Origin: Anaeramoeba ignava | Taxonomy: Eukaryota > Metamonada > Anaeramoebidae | NCBI GenBank assembly: GCA_028826165.1 | Contig: JAPDFW010000118.1 | Coordinates: 110,527-174,526 of the forward strand | Reading direction: 5' to 3' | DNA length: 64,000 nucleotides | In this document: piece after piece, positions 1 through 10,569 of the stretch | Layout of the letters: each line of letters starts with the position of its first letter | Position numbering within the stretch: the first letter of the stretch is position 1 | Position numbers and translations under genes: made by a program | Notes under the pieces: model-generated | The model's input: the letters and a program-made list of their open reading frames with translations, nothing else | What the model was told of the DNA's origin: nothing | Databases searched by the model: none

Positions 1-157
1 TAATATTTATTTATAATATTTATTTATAATATTTATTTATAATATTTATTTATAATATTTATTTATAATATTTATTTATAATATTTATTTATAATATTTT
101 AATATTTATTTATAATATTTATAATATTTATTTATAATATTTATAATATTTATTTAC
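1..157. repeat. 13-bp AT satellite in kinase intron 3
   Basis: Tandem copies of aatatttatttat and shorter variants run from the window edge to the kinase splice donor at 157-156. The sequence is pure A/T and has no coding signal. It is the start of a satellite-filled intron whose far end is outside the window. Confidence 0.85.
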
Positions 158-1611
158 TTTTCCAAAACTTCCTTCTCCAATTAATTTAAGTTGTTCAAAT
201 GAATTAGGTCCAATTTTTTCTCTATCATCTTGTTTTATTTCTTGAATTTCTGGTTTTTTAGTTTTTGAATGTTTTGTATTTTCTGAATTAGTATTTTTTG
301 TTGAAACTTTTTCTTTTGGTTCTTCGTTTTCATCAATAAAATAAACAGGTTTATCTGGAGGATCCATTGCAAGACATAAATCTAAATCACGAAAACCTTG
401 AAGTATTTGATCAGAAACAGTTTCATTTTCACATTGGAAACGATAACGATAAAAAGTAACTAAACTAAATCGATTTGGTTTTTTTGATTTATGTATTCTA
501 TATAAAAAAACAAACCAAAAATTTATTATTAAAATTATTATTAAATTAATTATTAAATTTATTATTAAATTTATTATTAAAATTATTATTAAAATTAATT
601 ATTAAATTTATTATTAAATTAATTATTAAATTTATTATTAAATTTATTATTAAATTTATTATTAAATTTATTATTAAAATTATTATTAAAATTATTATTA
701 AAATTATTATTAAAATTATTATTAAAATTATTATTATATTTATTATTAAATTTATTATTAAAATTATTATTATTAAATTTATTATTAAAATTATTATTAA
801 ATTTATTATTAAATTTATTATTATATTTATTATTAAAATTATTATTATTAAAATTAAATTTATTATTAAATTTATTATTATATTTATTATTAAATTTTAT
901 TATTTTATTTATTATTAAACTTATTATTATATTTATTATTAAATTTATTATTATATTTATTATTAAATTTATTATTATATTTATTATTAAATTTATTATT
1001 ATATTTATTATTAAATTTATTATTATATTTATTATTAAATTTATTATTAAAATTATTATTAAAATTATTATTAAAATTATTATTAAAATTATTATTAAAT
1101 TTATTATTAAATTTATTATTAAATTTATTATTAAAATTATTAAAATTATTATTAAATTTATTATTAAAATTATTATTAAAATTATTATTATATTAATTAT
1201 TAAAATTATTATTAAATTTATTATTATATTTATTATTAAATTTATTATTATATTTATTATTAAATTTATTATTAAATTTATTATTAAAATTATTAAAATT
1301 ATTATTATATTTACCCATAAATATCTTTTGAACTTATAAACCATTTTGTTTTTTTACCATCTGAATTACTTAAACCATCTTCAGAAAGTGTAATATTTCT
1401 ATTAAAATAAAAAGAAAATGAATAAAAATTTATTATTTTAATAAATAAATTAATAAATATTTTTTTACCTTCTTTGCTTTTTTCCATGTGAATTAATTTT
1501 AATTAAATCAAATTGAATTGTTGCACTATTATGTGAATTTGTTGAAACTTTATTATGAACTGTTCTTCTTCTTGGCCAAAATCTAGCTCTATTTTTTGGT
1601 TTTGTTGACAT
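158..1611 (-). CDS. AGC-type protein kinase, 5' part (runs off window)
   Basis: Three exons read right to left: 1611-1469, 1398-1315 and 497-158, joining in phase to 189 codons. The start is the ATG at 1611. Residues 1-120 form a PH-like module: ITLSEDGLSNSDGKK, KWF and then FYRYRFQCE. An acidic/lysine linker follows. The last exon ends in IGPNSFEQLKLIGEGSFGK, the start of an AGC-family kinase domain with its glycine-rich loop GEGSFGKV. The exon stops at GGA AAA before GTAAAT, so the catalytic lysine and the rest of the kinase lie beyond position 1. Intron 1 is 70 nt. Intron 2 is 817 nt and filled with a satellite. The third intron is also satellite and continues to the window edge. The kinase call is firm from the loop; the exact AGC subgroup cannot be fixed. 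Substrate and role are unknown. Confidence 0.75.
525..1310. repeat. 12-bp satellite filling kinase intron 2
   Basis: About 0.8 kb of attattattaaa-type units lies inside the intron 498-1314. The 12-nt period keeps one frame free of stops, which creates a spurious 241-residue Asn/Ile/Phe ORF on the reverse strand. The flanking exons join in phase across it (donor GTAAAT at 1314, acceptor TATATAG at 498). The same unit family fills a NELF-B intron at 44257-46211. Confidence 0.9.
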
Positions 1612-1942
1612 TATTTAAAAAAAAAAAAAAAAGAAAATGAAAAAGAAAAAATGAAAAATATTTTTTGATTTTTTTTATTTTTTTTTTGGAATTGATTTTG
1701 TTAAAAAAAAAATCTTCAACAAATTAAATTATCCTTTTTTTAAAAATCAACAATAAATTTCATGTAAATAAATTTGGATCAATTTTTGTTCCGAAAAGAA
1801 AAAGAAAAAAGAAAAAAGAAAAAGAAAAGAAGAAAGAAAAAAAAGAAGAAAAAAAAAAATTATCAAATTAAGATCTGAATTAATTAAATGATTAAATGAT
1901 TTTTTTTTTATGATAAAATTTTCTCTAATAATTTTTGATTAA
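1612..1942. other. Intergenic spacer, kinase / CH protein
   Basis: 331 bp between the CH-protein stop (1943) and the kinase ATG (1611). It is A/T-rich with poly-A, GAAAA/GAAGAAA purine runs at 1795-1860. It should hold both the 3' end of the upstream gene and the kinase promoter. No specific signal is recognised. Confidence 0.5.
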
Positions 1943-4900
1943 TTATTTTTCAAGATATCTGTTTTTTAAATTTAATAATTGAGTTGCAAAATGTTTTCTA
2001 AGTTCAGTAGTTTCAAAAGAAACAATATAATCTGCTTGATAAACTGTAATTTTGCAAACTGTTTCACGTTTTGGATGAAGAAAAGCTTTTGTTGCTTCAT
2101 GAAATTCGTAAAAATAGCAATATCTATTATTTTCATCATCATTAAAACACATTTCAGTTCCATTTTCATAAATTTGAATTCGAACTTTTTTTTCTGTTTG
2201 TCTTTTTTCACTTGTTTGAATAATAATAGCAGAATAAGAATTTTCATTTTCATTTTTTAATTGATTTTGATTTTCATTTTTTAATTCATTTTGATTTTCA
2301 TTTTTCAATTGATTTTCATTTTCATTTTTTAATTCATTTTGATTTTCATTTTTTAATTCATTTTGATTTTCATTTTTTAATTCATTTTGATTTTCATTTT
2401 TTAATTGATTTTCATTTTTTAATTCATTTTGATTTTTTAATTGATTTTGTTTTGATTTTAAAAGAAATCTTTTCACTTTGAAATTTTGTATAAATTTCTT
2501 TCGATCATGTGAATTTGCAAAAGAGAAAACATAATCCATTTTATCTTGAACATTAATTCTTGAAAGTGAATCATATGTTGGATGAGTTGAAATTCTAGTT
2601 AAATCTGTAATGTAAGAAAATTCTAAAGTTTGATCATCCAAATAAACTTTAAAACTGTCTCCAATTTCCAAAGTTGCTTTTGCAATTTTTTTATAATTAG
2701 TATCAATAATATCGACTTCAAAAGAAGAATTTGGATCAGCTAAAACATCTGAATTATTTAAATTTTGATTTTCATTTTTTAATTGATTTTTTAATTGATT
2801 TTGATTTTCATTTTTTAATTGATTTTCATTTTCATTTTCATATAAAATTAGTTCATTATCTCCATTTTCAAAAATATTTGGTTCCATATCATCATTAACA
2901 ATCATTTCTTCTTGATCTTGTAATTCTTGTAATGATTTCCGTTTCTCCTCTTCTTTTTCTTTCTCTTTTTCTTTTTCTTCTTCTTCTTGTTTAATTTGCA
3001 TCCAAAGAAGTTTTTCTTCTTGGAAAACTTTAAGAAAACGAGAAAATTCAGATGATTTTTTTAAAGACACACGAACAACTCTTCCGTCACTAAAATTAAT
3101 TGCAGCTGATCTTTTCTTTGTGTCAATTTGAGACATGTTGATCACATCACTTGGTAATTTAGTTAGATTATCGCGGGTAGTTTTGATGAAAAACTCACCG
3201 TGATCAAACTCAACTCTTGCATTTTCAATTTTTTTGAATTTCTCATTAAGAATATTGACTCTAAAAGTTTCATGCAAATTTGTTGTTCTTGAAACAGAAG
3301 ATTTTGGTTGGTTTTCAAGCCCTTCTTTGATGGTTGATTTGATTGCATTGCTTTCTTCTGTGTCAAGAAGTTTGTATTGAGCCACGCGTTTGCGCGAGAA
3401 AATGTTCATTGAAATTGAGCGTTTCTTTTTGAAATGAGTAAAGAAGTTAATACGCTCGTCTGAGTTTGGAAATGAAAGAATAAACTTGGATTCATCATTG
3501 AAATAAATAGTGAGGATATTCTTGTTTTTGGAATACAAGGAGAATTTGATTGATTCCTTATAAGGTTTTATAACTTCGGGTGATTTTGTCGGTTGAAGAA
3601 TAAATTGGTTGTTTGTGACCTGGATTGTTCCTTGGTCGTATTGTTGGTATTCGTCATTTAAAATCCCCACTTTGTGAATGCGAGTGTTCAATACCGGACC
3701 AGATGGTACTTGAATCTTCTCTTGAAGATCACTTTCCTTATTCGTAATTTCGTTAATCTCCTTTGTGTTCGGTTTTTGAGCAGATTGGCTTTTTTGCTCT
3801 TGATTTGGTTTCAAACTTCTCATTTGATAAAGTGGTTTTCGTGATTGATTTTTATCATCTGTTGTAACGGTCGATAAATTCTGTAAGTTGGGACTGTTTT
3901 TATCGTGACCCACAATAGTTCCTTTTTTGAAAGAAGTTAAACTCATTGATAATGATCTGTTTCTCTTGAAAATTTGCGCGAATTTTGCTCTTTCTTCGGA
4001 ATTTTTGAATCGGAGAATAAACATTGAACCATTGCTAAAAATGGTCTTGATTGATTCTTGATTTGAAGAGTTCATTGATATTTTGATTGATTTGCTGTAT
4101 GATTGCGAGACAAATGTTTGCCGCGCATGAAGAACAATCTCGTCAACATTAACCTTAATGACTCCGTTATCAAAAGTTGATTTTTTGACATCGGGATCAA
4201 TAATTTGGATGTCAAAGCAACTTTCTTGTGGTTTTTTGGATTGTGTGTCCATATCTTCCAATGCTTTTGTTTTAGGCGCGTTTTCTTTCTGAGGAGCATT
4301 TTCATCTTTACTATCTGTTGTTAATGGTGTAAAAAAATTAAGTCTTTTGCGATTTAATTGCGAAATTAAGTCGATTATTTTCCTTGGATCAACAAGCGAG
4401 AAAAGAAGTTTTCTTCCGTCATCAAGAATCACTTTGTATGTGTTTACATTTGAGTAATCTGCAATGATTCCAATTTCTTGTGATAATTTTTGTGTGATTG
4501 GTTGTGATCCATTGAATTCAATCACAAAATCCTTTTTGGTTATTTTTATTGTTCCCCGTTTTATTTGTTGCAAATCTGGTGATAAAATATAAATATCGAA
4601 GCTGCTTCCTTGAAGAGAAGATTTGCTTTTTGTTTCGTCTTTTGTTTTTTTGGGGAAATCCTTTATGTTTTGGTTTGGTTCGTTGTTTTTATCGTTATCC
4701 TCATTATCAATGTTTGTTGGAGTTGACATTGTTCTTCTTAATTCTTGCATAATTAATTCCTTTTTTTCATTGAATTTTTCTGAGAATTTGTTTCTGTTGG
4801 AATTCTTGAATCCAACAATAATTCCGAAATTATCGTTTTCAAACTCAATTCGACATCCTTGTTCATTTGTTGGATGTAATTGTAGTTCTGCATCTGCAAG

Positions 4901-7645
4901 AAATTTCTTCATTTCTTCCCCATTGTCTTTGTGTATAATAAGGAAATTTTCCATAATTTCAAGACTTCCTGTTGAAAAGAGTTTTCCTTCTTCTGTAAAG
5001 AAGTTTACTATAAACAACAAATCTGATGGTTTTTTGATTTCAATTTGATTTTGATTTTCATTTTTTAATTGATTTTCATTTTTTAATTGATTTTGAATTG
5101 AAAAAGCAATAAATGATTTATTAAATTTATCTAAATCTTGCTCGTCTTGGAAAATTATATTCAAAATCAAAGGATCTTTTTGTGGAGAAGCTTGGATTTT
5201 TATTTTTTGATTGAGAATTTTCTGTTTATCATCTTCACTTATTTTTGGTTGTGGATCAATTAAAACAACTTCAGAACCATCAAGTTTGTAACTTGAAGAA
5301 GTTAATTTAACAATAAATGTTATAATAGATGTTGTCAAAATGATTGTTGAAAGACCGATAGTATTATTTGAGCTGTCGAAAAGTTCAACACTAAAAGATT
5401 CGAAATCTGAACCAAAACAATGAGCAAAAAATCTTTCTTTATATTCTGTAAATTTTCGAGAAAAGCTTTTGAGATCCTTTGTTGTGCTAAATTTCATTAG
5501 CAAAGAATCTCTTGTTTCCAAATTCAGAACCACAGAATTGGGTGTTTTGGATGATAATTCAAGAGAGTCTGCAAGTGAATACATTTTTGGATAAAGATCT
5601 TTTCCGCATTCAATCGAATAAAATGTACTTTCAAGATGAATTTTGCATTTTTGGGTTTTTTTGTCAGAATTTTCAGTTAGTAAATCTGAATTGAAAATGA
5701 ATTCAAGAGGTTGTTGGAATTGCTCGATATATTTCTTTTCTTCCATATTTGAATTTAAATTTGAATCGAAAATTGATTTGAATTCTTTGATAAATTGTTT
5801 CAGAGTTGATTTGCTCGAAAATTCTGCGCGAATAAATTGAAGTTCATCAAAATAAATCTTGCAAATGCATAAAGATTCGTTATCAAAAATAAAGCGGAAA
5901 TAATGACTGTATTTTCTGTCAATTGTAAGTTCTGGAAGAGTAATTTGGAAATGGTCATCAAAAAGAGAAATTGAAGCCGATCCAATTTTTTCTGAAAAAG
6001 AATTAAAGAAATCAAACTTGTATTTTGATTTTGGCTGGATGCTACTTTGACTAAATGTTCTGCTATTTTCTTTGAATTCTTTCGATTTTAAATTAATAGA
6101 TGAAAATTTCTCCTCTTCCCAGAAATATTTGCTTGTTGGTTCTTTATTCTCTTTCTTTGGAAATAAATGATTTGCCTTGATCTTTGTCTTCGTATTGCTT
6201 TGCAAATGAAGAAGAAGAAAGAACAATAAAGTTGTCGAATTGCTTATCCTTATTAAATGCGTTGTGGATGAACATTAAAAATGAATTTGCAATTAAATCT
6301 CGCTCAAATGGTGTTTTTGAAAAGGCAATAAAACGTGTTGATGAGTTGAATTGAATGGCAAATTTTCTGTAATCTTGAGAATGAACAAAAATACGTTGTG
6401 TTTTGTCATAAGATCCCTCATAAATTATGCTTTTCTCTTTGTCCTGATTCTGATATTCTTGGGGTTGATCCGATTGGTTATTTTGATTCGCAGTATTTTC
6501 AGTAAATAATTTAATCTTATTCTGCTTCAACTTGATTTTAGCAGTTTTCAAAGTGGAATCATCTGTTAAAATTTCAATTGAAAAATTTGCATATCCGATT
6601 TTGAATGTGCTTGTCATAGATTTGCGGATTTTCTTAAGTTTCTTGCGATATGTTTCATTAACAAAAAAAGATCCAGAAATGCTGTCAAAACTTGGTATGT
6701 GATTTTGAATCAAAACAGGTTCGCATTTTGAATTAAATTCTGCGATAACAGAAGTGCCATCCAAATTGAGTATTTGATGATTTTGAGGATGAGGGAAAAC
6801 GATTGCTGTTTTCCCACAAAGAGTTGCCATTTTGGATCTTTTATTTTTTTCCTTTGGAATTTTTTCTTTTAAAATTTTTTCTTTTTCTTCTTTTAAAATT
6901 TTTTCTTTTTCTTTTTCTTTTAAAATTTTTTCTTTTTCTTTTTCTTTTTCTTTTTCTTTTTCTTTTTCTTCTGATTCAATTTGCTTTCGAGACTTTTTCA
7001 CAAGTCGATATATTTTGGATTCCTTTGTTCCTTTTTTCAAATCTTGAAGAATTTCTTGAGAAATTTCTGTATCTTTAACTTGATTACCTAAATTTTGTGA
7101 ACTTTTTTTTTTAACAATTCTAACTCTTGTTACTTTTGATTTGGATTTTGGATTTGGATTCGTTGAATCGTCTTTTTTAACAACACGAACCTTCAATTTT
7201 CTTCCAGAGATATTTGTGCTTTCCTTTTCTAGTTAAATTACTTTCACTAACTTTTTCTTTTGAATTTTTTTCTTTTGAATTTTTTTCTTTTAATTTTAAA
7301 ATTAAATCAATTAAATCTTCATTTTTAAATTTTTCAAGATTAAGAAGAAATTGATCATCAATTCCTAATTTTTTGCAACCTTCATTAAATTTCTTTAAAT
7401 ATTCTTGTGGTGATTCTCTATATTTTTTTAAATAATAAATTAAATTAAATTAAATTAAAATTTTTTTTGATTTTTATTTTGATTTTTTTTTTTTACTTTT
7501 CGTTAATTTCAATAGTTTTTTCTTGAATTGAATTTATTAATTTGCATAAAGTTTTGTAATCTTCTTCTTTTATTGTTTCATTTTTAAATTCATCAATTCC
7601 TGTTTGTGTTTTTATCCAATTAATAATTTCTTTTTGTTTAGACAT
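1943..7645 (-). CDS. CH-domain protein with many PH-like repeats, about 1,850 aa
   Basis: Proposed exons are 7645-7497, 7417-7252, 7223-6225 and 6187-1943, in phase, giving about 1,852 aa. The start is MSKQKEIINWIKTQTG. Residues 1-85 look like a calponin-homology domain (CKLINSI, CKKLGI, NLEKF), usually an actin-binding module. A KEKEKEKILKE-rich linker follows. The rest is a tandem series of roughly 100-residue modules. Each runs from F.I.I.D through a G.I.I strand to F.NG..F.LRF.NS.ER..F...F.R, a PH- or GRAM-like beta fold in my reading. LKNENQN repeats separate the last modules. The joins at 7251-7224 (28 nt) and 6224-6188 (37 nt) are unusually short and have GTTAGT and GTTCTT donors. They may be real introns or sequence indels. 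The role is probably a cytoskeletal or membrane scaffold, by inference. Confidence 0.7.
2247..2460. repeat. Coding LKNENQN tandem repeat
   Basis: Within the CH/PH-like gene, a 21-24 bp unit encoding (Q/E)LKNENQN is repeated about ten times. Shorter blocks of the same unit recur at 2760-2840 and 5040-5095. Codons are nearly identical between copies, which suggests recent slippage. The repeats form flexible polar spacers between PH-like modules. Confidence 0.8.
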
Positions 7646-7913
7646 TGAAAAATAAAAATAAAAAAATGAAAAAAAAAAAATGAAATTAAAAAAAATTTAA
7701 TTCTTTTTTTTTTTTTTTAACGATTTGGCAAAAAGAAAAATTAAAAAAATTAAAATTAAAATTAAAAAAAAAAAGAATTAAAAAAAAATCAAAAAGAATT
7801 ATTTTTTTTGTTTTATTTTCCCATTCCACTTAATTTTTTTTTAATCTGATCATTTTTTAAAAAAAAGAAAAAAAAGAAAAAAAAAAAAAAATTGTTTGTT
7901 TTTGTTTTTGTTT

Positions 7914-10259
7914 TTAGATATCAACCCAAAGACTAGAATCACCAAGATCATCATCATTCTTTTTTCTATCCCAATAAACAAAGTAATAAAGTGTTGCAGT
8001 CATAAATGATCCACCAATAATATTACCAAGAGTAGCAGGAATTAAATTGTTCTAAATAAATTAATAAAAAAATAAATTAATAAAAAAATAACGGAAAAAA
8101 GTGGAATAAAAAAATTTTTTTTTGCTTTTTTGCTTTTTTTTTCTTTTTAAAAAATTTACCCAAATGAAATCTCCAAAATTAAAGTTTGCTCCATACATTA
8201 ACCCAAGTGGAATAAAATACATGTTCGCGACACAATGCTCAAATCCAATTGCTACGAAGGCCATAATTGGAAACCAAATTCCTAAAATTTTTCCTCCAAC
8301 ATCTTTTGCTGCAACTGCAAGATAAATTGATAAGCAAACAAGCCAATTGCATCCAATTCCTCTAAAAAATACTGCTCCCCAACTAAGTGCAACTTTTTTT
8401 TCTGCTATTCCAATTGCAAATGATCGATATGGATCTTCATGAAAAAGTTTAGCTCCATATGTTAAAACACCTTTTTAAATTTTAATTTTTGATTTGAATT
8501 TTATTTTGATTTTGATTTTTATTTTGATTTTGAATTTGTTTTTGATTTTGAATTTGAATTTGAATTTAAATTTGAATTTGGATTTGAATTTGAATTTGAA
8601 TTTGATTTGGATTTGATTTGGATTTGATTTTGAATTTGAATTTGAATTTGAATTTGAATTTGAATTTGATTTTGAATTTGAATTTGATTTTGAATTTGAA
8701 TTTGAATTTGAATTTGAATTTGAATTTAATTTTGATTTTGATTTTGAATTTGATTTTAAATTTGATTTTGAATTTGATTTTAAATTTGATTTTATTTTTG
8801 ATTTTGAATTTGAATTTAATTTTGAATTTGAATTTGAATTTGAATTTGAATTTGAATTTGAATTTAAATTTGATTTTGATTTTGGATTTGAATTTGAATT
8901 TGAATTTGAATTTGAATTTGATTTTGAATTTGAATTTGAATTTGAATTTGAATTTGAATTTGAATTTGATTTGGATTTGATTTGGATTTGATTTTTATTT
9001 TGATTTTGAATTTGATTTTGATTTTGATTTTGATTTTGAATTTGAATTTGAATTTGAATTTGAATTTGAATTTGATTTTGATTTGAATTTTGATTTTGAT
9101 TTTTGAATTTGAATTTGAATTTAATTTTGATTTTGAATTTGATTTTGATTTTGAATTTAAATTTAAATTTGAATTTGAATTTGATTTTGATTTTGATTTT
9201 GATTTTAAATTTGAATTTGATTTTGAATTTGATTTTGAATTTTGAATTTTGAATTTAATTTTGATTTGAATTTTGATTTTGATTTTGATTTTGATTTTGA
9301 ATTTAAATTTGATTTTGATTTTAAATTTGAATTTGATTTTGAATTTGATTTTGAATTTTAATTTTGAATTTGATTTTAAATTTGATTGTAATTTTGATTT
9401 TGATTTTAAATTTGAATTTGAATTTAATTTTGATTTTGATTTTGATTTTGATTTTGAATTTGAATTTGATTGTAATTTTTCTACCAGAAACAAAAATAGA
9501 ACCAATAAAATTAGTAACATAAACATTTAACCAATTCCAAAGTAATTTTTTCCATTTAGAATCTTTTGAATAAACTGCAGGAATTAAAAACATAGTATTT
9601 CCAGTAAAAAGTTCAGCACCAGCAATTACAACAAGCATAAGGCCGCCTTTAATAAAATTAAAAGAAATTTTATTTTGATTTTGAATTTGAATTTTGATTT
9701 TGATTTTGGTTTTGATTTTGAATTTGATTTTAATTTTGAATTTAATTTTAAATTTGAATTTAAATTTTAATTTTGATTTTGAATTTTGAATTTGAATTTG
9801 ATTTTGATTTTGAATTTAATTTTGATTTTGATTTTGAATTTAAATTTGAATTTGATTTTGAATTTGATTTAGAATTTGATTTTGAATTTGATTTTGATTT
9901 TGATTTTGAATTTAATTTTGATTTGAATTTAAATTTAATTTTGAATTTGAATTTGATTTTGATTTTGATTTTGAATTTGATTTTGATTTTGATTTTGATT
10001 TTGATTTAAATGTCGAAATGATTTAAAAATAAATCTTACATGGAAAAACTCCTCCAAAAAGTAATTTTGTTATTCCAGGATAACTAGCTCTAAAATCAGA
10101 AGGTTGACCAGCAACTGAAATTGCTAATAAAGAACCAAGTCCAATATAAGCACCTGCTAAAAATCCAAGTATTGAAATTTTATACCAAGGTGTATTTGCT
10201 TTTTTTACTCCTATTGCTTCAACTGCTGAAAATGTTTGTTGAGGGGTGTTAAATCCCAT
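7914..10259 (-). CDS. Formate/nitrite transporter (FNT family)
   Basis: Four exons (10259-10040, 9646-9485, 8470-8160, 8051-7914) join in phase to 276 aa, normal for the family. It should form a pentameric membrane channel moving formate, nitrite or related monocarboxylates. Signatures are visible throughout: [44 protein letters not shown], then [10 protein letters not shown]. The pore motif is [15 protein letters not shown], which carries the conserved central histidine. [13 protein letters not shown] follows near the C-terminus. Two introns (9647-10039 and 8471-9484) are filled with the same GATTTT/GAATTT repeat; the third is 108 nt. The gene lies between the malic enzyme and the CH protein, all on one strand. 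Formate or nitrite specificity cannot be read from sequence. Export of a fermentation acid would fit the metabolic neighbours. Confidence 0.93.
8471..9484. repeat. GATTTT/GAATTT satellite in FNT intron 2
   Basis: About 1 kb of degenerate hexamers (gattttgaattt) fills the intron between TTTCTG at 9485 and acceptor AAAAAG at 8472-8471. Stop-free frames in it give spurious repetitive ORFs on both strands. There is no coding signal. Confidence 0.9.
9647..10039. repeat. GATTTT/GAATTT satellite in FNT intron 1
   Basis: This second intron of the same gene carries the same hexamer family (donor GTAAGA at 10039, acceptor TTAAAG at 9647). The flanking exons join as FPC-GLMLVV, which is the conserved FNT motif, so this block is intronic. 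Confidence 0.9.
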
Positions 10260-10455
10260 TGTTAAATTTTTTTTTTAAATTAAATTAAAAAATTAAAAAT
10301 GAAAAAATGAAAAAAACCAAAAAAAAACTTTGGAAAAAAAAATTTTCTTTTTCTCTTTAGTTTCTTTTGATTAAATTTCTTTTATTTAATGATTAATTTA
10401 ATAAAATGATTAATAATTTCGAATTAAAAACAATCAAAAAAAAAATTAACGAAAG

Positions 10456-10493
10456 AAAAAAAAAGTGGAAAAAATTTATTCCACTTTTTTTTT
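10456..10493. other. Inverted repeat with GTGGAA/TTCCAC arms
   Basis: Arms AAAAAGTGGAA and TTCCACTTTTT are separated by 8 nt of A/T. The element lies between the FNT start (10259) and the malic enzyme stop (10570). It could form a hairpin in either transcript. The core GTGGAAT recurs elsewhere between genes (7823-7830, 33750, 33830, 34020, and GTGGATT at 41967). A role in 3' end formation or transcription is inference. Confidence 0.5.
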
Positions 10494-10569
10494 TGTTGTT
10501 TTATTTTCGAATTTAATTTTGATTATTTTTCCTTTTTTGAAAATTAAAAAAAAAAAAAGAGAATCCGTT

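Noticed and set aside
619-1344. Long Asn/Ile-rich reverse-strand ORF
   Set aside because: It is a stop-free frame through a 12-bp satellite inside the kinase intron; only its first bases overlap a real exon.
8618-9530. Leu/Asn and Ser/Lys repetitive ORFs on both strands
   Set aside because: They are translations of the GATTTT/GAATTT satellite in FNT intron 2, and the real exons join across it.
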